Of a stretch of 64,000 nt of DNA, positions 61,561-64,000 are shown in pieces. The DNA is taken from the NCBI GenBank assembly GCA_964442495.1, contig CAYTZN010000011.1, positions 7,599 to 71,598 of the forward strand, written 5' to 3'. The notes under the pieces are model-generated. The model worked only from the letters and a program-made list of their open reading frames with translations. It ran no database searches and was not told where the DNA came from. A program made the position numbers and the translations under genes. Position 1 is the first letter of the stretch; every line of letters starts with the position of its first letter. Origin of the DNA: CAYTZN01 sp964442495. Lineage in GTDB: Bacteria > Pseudomonadota > Gammaproteobacteria > Legionellales > Legionellaceae.

Positions 61561-62837
61561 CTCATAATGCCAGCCAGTTATTTCAAGGCTTTTCTAAATT
61601 AGCGCGTGAAGAACGTTTTGAGCGTTTACTGGCTCTCGGTGCTATTACGCCAGAAGATGTCGTGTATTTAAGGCAAGGAGGTATTCAAGATACTCATCTT
61701 GCGGATAAATTGATAGAAAACGTTATTGGCTATTTCCAGCTACCACTCGGTGTGGCTACTAATTTTTGCATTGATGGACGCGATTATATTATTCCCTTAG
61801 CGGTGGAGGAGACATCTATTATTGCCGCTTTATCAAAAACGGCTAAATGGATACGTCAGCATGGTGAAATAACTACTCGTGTGAATGGTCATTGTATTAT
61901 TGGACAAATCCAGCTTGCCAAAGTAAATGATTTTCGACGATTTTCGAGGATTTTCGACGAAAATAAGCAATTTTTAATTGAAAAAGCTAACGAAGATGTT
62001 GCTGCAAACATGGTGCGTCGTGGTGGAGGGGTCATTGACCTTGAGTTACGCAAACTACCTCGAGCGGACGGCGGTGACATGGCCGTTATTCATTTGATGA
62101 TGGATAGCTGTGATGCGATGGGTGCAAATATTATCAATCAGGTCCTCGAGTATTTAAAAACACCGATAGAAAATTTAACCGGCGAATGCGTCACCATGTG
62201 TATCTTGTCGAATTTAAACGACCAAAAACTTACCACGGCTAAAGTGACTATTCATGATGTTGACGAAGTCTTGGGTGAACGGTTACAAGAAGCGTCTTTT
62301 TTTGCTGAAATTGATCCCTATCGTGCAGTGACTCACAACAAAGGCGTGATGAATGGTATTGATCCTGTTTTAATCGCCACAGGTAATGATTGGCGCGCAG
62401 TTGAGTCTGGCGTGCATGCATATGCCGCACGTTCTGGAACATACCAAGCCATTACACGATGGCGATACAATGATCACACACTAACTGGTGAACTGACAGC
62501 ACCTATTGTTGTTGGGACGGTAGGCGGTGTTACTGCCTTGCACCCTACAGCGAGCATGTGCCTTCGGATGATGGGTATTGAGTCGGCTAATCAACTGTCG
62601 CAGATCATTGCGGCTGTCGGTCTTGTGCAAAATTTAGGGGCCATTAGGGCTCTATGTACCGAGGGTATTATTCAAGGGCACATGAAATTACACATCGATA
62701 ACTTATTGATGGGAGCAGGTGCCACGGACAGTGAAATGCCGGTATTAAAAAAGCAACTTCAAGATTCGTTATTGATCAATAAACGCGTAAGCCTAAGCAA
62801 TGCGTTTGAATTGTTGGCAACGATTAGACAGTCATGA
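61551..62837 (+). CDS. mvaA: HMG-CoA reductase, class II type
   Basis: Makes mevalonate from HMG-CoA (or the reverse), 428 aa with no membrane domain, as in class II enzymes. E86/E87 in AVEETSI, K264 in NKGVMNGID, D280 in ATGNDWRA and H377 in IIQGHMKLH match the catalytic residues of the Pseudomonas mevalonii enzyme (offset 3-4). ENVIGYFQLPLGVA is typical. Contains a 10-bp tandem repeat (61931-61960). Overlaps fni and the kinase gene (ATGA). Confidence 0.95.
   Translation: MSLAHNASQLFQGFSKLAREERFERLLALGAITPEDVVYLRQGGIQDTHLADKLIENVIGYFQLPLGVATNFCIDGRDYIIPLAVEETSIIAALSKTAKWIRQHGEITTRVNGHCIIGQIQLAKVNDFRRFSRIFDENKQFLIEKANEDVAANMVRRGGGVIDLELRKLPRADGGDMAVIHLMMDSCDAMGANIINQVLEYLKTPIENLTGECVTMCILSNLNDQKLTTAKVTIHDVDEVLGERLQEASFFAEIDPYRAVTHNKGVMNGIDPVLIATGNDWRAVESGVHAYAARSGTYQAITRWRYNDHTLTGELTAPIVVGTVGGVTALHPTASMCLRMMGIESANQLSQIIAAVGLVQNLGAIRALCTEGIIQGHMKLHIDNLLMGAGATDSEMPVLKKQLQDSLLINKRVSLSNAFELLATIRQS
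61931..61960 (+). repeat. 10-bp tandem repeat inside mvaA
   Basis: TTTTCGACGA, TTTTCGAGGA, TTTTCGACGA occur back to back. The unit is not a multiple of three, so it is read in three frames (DFRRFSRIFDEN). Loss or gain of one unit would frameshift mvaA. Confidence 0.85.
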
Positions 62838-63697
62838 AATGGTCTATTCCTGCCAAAACGTTTTTGTTAGGCGAGTATGCAGCTATTGCTGGTTATGGGG
62901 CTATTCTATTAACAACCACGCCTTGTTTTGAAGTTACTTTAACAAAGGAGGGCGGGTTGCAGGGTATTCATCCTGAGTCGCCTGCTGGCCAATGGTGGAT
63001 GCAGCAGCCAAATCGTAATAGCGGACTGCAGTGGTTTGACCCCTATCAAGGACAAGGGGGGGTGGGAGCTTCCAGTGCGCAATTTTTAGGCGCTTATAAT
63101 GCCAGCATGTACCTACAAAATAAACCAGTTAATCATGAAGCGATGCTTCGGGCGTATTGGCAGTGCGTGACGGATAAAGAGGGTTTACGTCCAAGTGGAT
63201 ATGATATGTTGGCACAGTCATTGAAGGGGTGTGTCTATATTGATAGGCAACAAGACATTTGTAAATCTTACGCATGGCCGTTTCAAGATCTTGGTTTTTT
63301 TCTCATTCATACGCGTCAAAAATTAGCGACTCACCATCATTTACAAGCCATATCGTTGCCGTCTAGTCTCCATCGACTAATATCTCTCGTTGAGATGGGG
63401 AAAGAAGCGTTATTGATGGGCGATAGCTTGCTTATGGTGAAGGCCATAAATGCTTATCATGTAGTGTTAACAGATATGGGCTTTGTGGCAGAGCATACAT
63501 TGCAGCATGCTGCCCATTTTAGCGCGCAAAGCGATATATTAGCGGTAAAGGGGTGTGGTGCAATGGGGGCTGATGTATTGTTGCTGTTAGTGTCCACGAC
63601 AAGGCAAGAGAGGGTCCGCAAACAATTGCTTTTAACGGACTGGACTATTTTGGCTACTCAAAATGAGTTATATAATGGCACAGCGCTAAGCCTTTGA
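62834..63697 (+). CDS. GHMP-family kinase, probably mevalonate-pathway
   Basis: A 287-aa GHMP kinase. Motif 1 PAKTFLLGEYAAIAG (6-20) and the ATP-binding motif GGVGASSAQFLGAY (75-88) are clear; GCGAMGADVLL (near 243-253) is motif 3. Coupled to mvaA by ATGA, so it probably phosphorylates mevalonate or phosphomevalonate. Mevalonate kinase and phosphomevalonate kinase cannot be told apart here. Other pathway genes are not in the window. Confidence 0.78.
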   Translation: MKWSIPAKTFLLGEYAAIAGYGAILLTTTPCFEVTLTKEGGLQGIHPESPAGQWWMQQPNRNSGLQWFDPYQGQGGVGASSAQFLGAYNASMYLQNKPVNHEAMLRAYWQCVTDKEGLRPSGYDMLAQSLKGCVYIDRQQDICKSYAWPFQDLGFFLIHTRQKLATHHHLQAISLPSSLHRLISLVEMGKEALLMGDSLLMVKAINAYHVVLTDMGFVAEHTLQHAAHFSAQSDILAVKGCGAMGADVLLLLVSTTRQERVRKQLLLTDWTILATQNELYNGTALSL

Positions 63698-63804
63698 GCC
63701 TCTGGAGTGAGCAGTTAGTGTTAGATATGTAGACATTACAGGAAATAATGTAGTTAAAAGACTTGAAATTTTATGTTTATCCGGTATCATTTCAGCCTCT
63801 TTGG

Positions 63805-63880
63805 GGGCCGTTAGCTCAGTTGGTAGAGCAGGAGGCTTTTAACCTCTGTGTCATAGGTTCAAATCCTATACGGCCCACCA
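63805..63880 (+). tRNA. tRNA-Lys (anticodon UUU)
   Basis: Full cloverleaf: acceptor GGGCCGT/ACGGCCC, D arm GCTCAGTTGGTAGAGC, anticodon stem GGAGG/CCTCT with loop CTTTTAA (anticodon TTT), T arm ATAGGTTCAAATCCTAT, discriminator A and encoded CCA. 76 nt. Confidence 0.97.
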
Positions 63881-63945
63881 TTTTAAAGATACCTTAAAGA
63901 CTGCTTTATAAAAGCAGAGTACATGAAAATAAGTTTTACTTGTAA

Positions 63946-64000
63946 GGGCCGTTAGCTCAGTTGGTAGAGCAGGAGGCTTTTAACCTCTGTGTCATAGGTT
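63946..64000 (+). tRNA. Second tRNA-Lys (UUU), cut by the window end
   Basis: The 55 visible bases are identical to the first tRNA-Lys from its 5' end through the start of the T arm. The 65-nt spacer contains a 7-bp hairpin CTGCTTT/AAAGCAG (63901-63917), perhaps a processing or transcription signal. A tandem duplicate. Confidence 0.95.

Overview
The window is an AT-rich gammaproteobacterial chromosome segment. RpoC, the ribosomal proteins, the LemA-HtpX pair, a mevalonate pathway with type 2 IPP isomerase, an AcpXL-type very-long-chain fatty acid cluster and two large effector-like coiled-coil proteins together point to Legionella or a close relative (Legionellaceae). This is inferred from remembered family features; no search was run.

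Layout. 1-22.5 kb is conserved core: the end of rpoB, rpoC, the str operon (rpsL, rpsG, fusA, tuf), then S10, spc and alpha operons in the usual order from rpsJ to rplQ, ending in a strong terminator. 22.5-26.5 kb is accessory: a decayed IS5-family element with a visible 3-bp target duplication, an APH(6)-like kinase, tag, an alpha/beta hydrolase, and about 0.95 kb of gene-poor DNA with coding remnants. 26.5-28.5 kb holds ssb and a YajR-like MFS transporter.

28.6-34.3 kb is a lipid cluster: a FabL-like enoyl reductase, an AcpXL-like acyl carrier protein, a double-hotdog dehydratase, two ketosynthase-fold proteins (one lacks the active-site Cys) and an LpxL/LpxXL-type acyltransferase. The content matches rhizobial acpXL-lpxXL loci that make the C28-type acyl chain of lipid A. 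34.3-37.3 kb has dapF with a tiny lptM, a carboxylesterase, ratA, rnfH and bamE. A four-gene glycan/lipid-A modification cassette (GT2, GtrA, YdjC-type deacetylase, ArnT-like GT) lies between bamE and fur.

41.8-45.9 kb is a tightly coupled four-gene operon for an uncharacterised peptide or amide metabolite: C39-like cysteine peptidase, RimK-type ATP-grasp with N-terminal RLAN region, GCS2-type amidoligase and an N-formylglutamate-amidohydrolase-like enzyme. It is the best candidate for an undescribed system. 46-52 kb carries a DUF4442 protein, a double-BON protein, uvrA, lemA and htpX.

52.2-59 kb encodes two tandem paralogous giant proteins (about 1152 and 1065 aa) with a shared N-terminal block, long helical middles and a shared C-terminal membrane segment, preceded by a shared upstream element resembling PmrA-type direct repeats. 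A divergent outer-membrane protein gene has a G8 tract at its start. 60.5-63.7 kb is a mevalonate-pathway operon (fni, mvaA, GHMP kinase), followed by two tandem tRNA-Lys(UUU) genes, the second cut by the window end.
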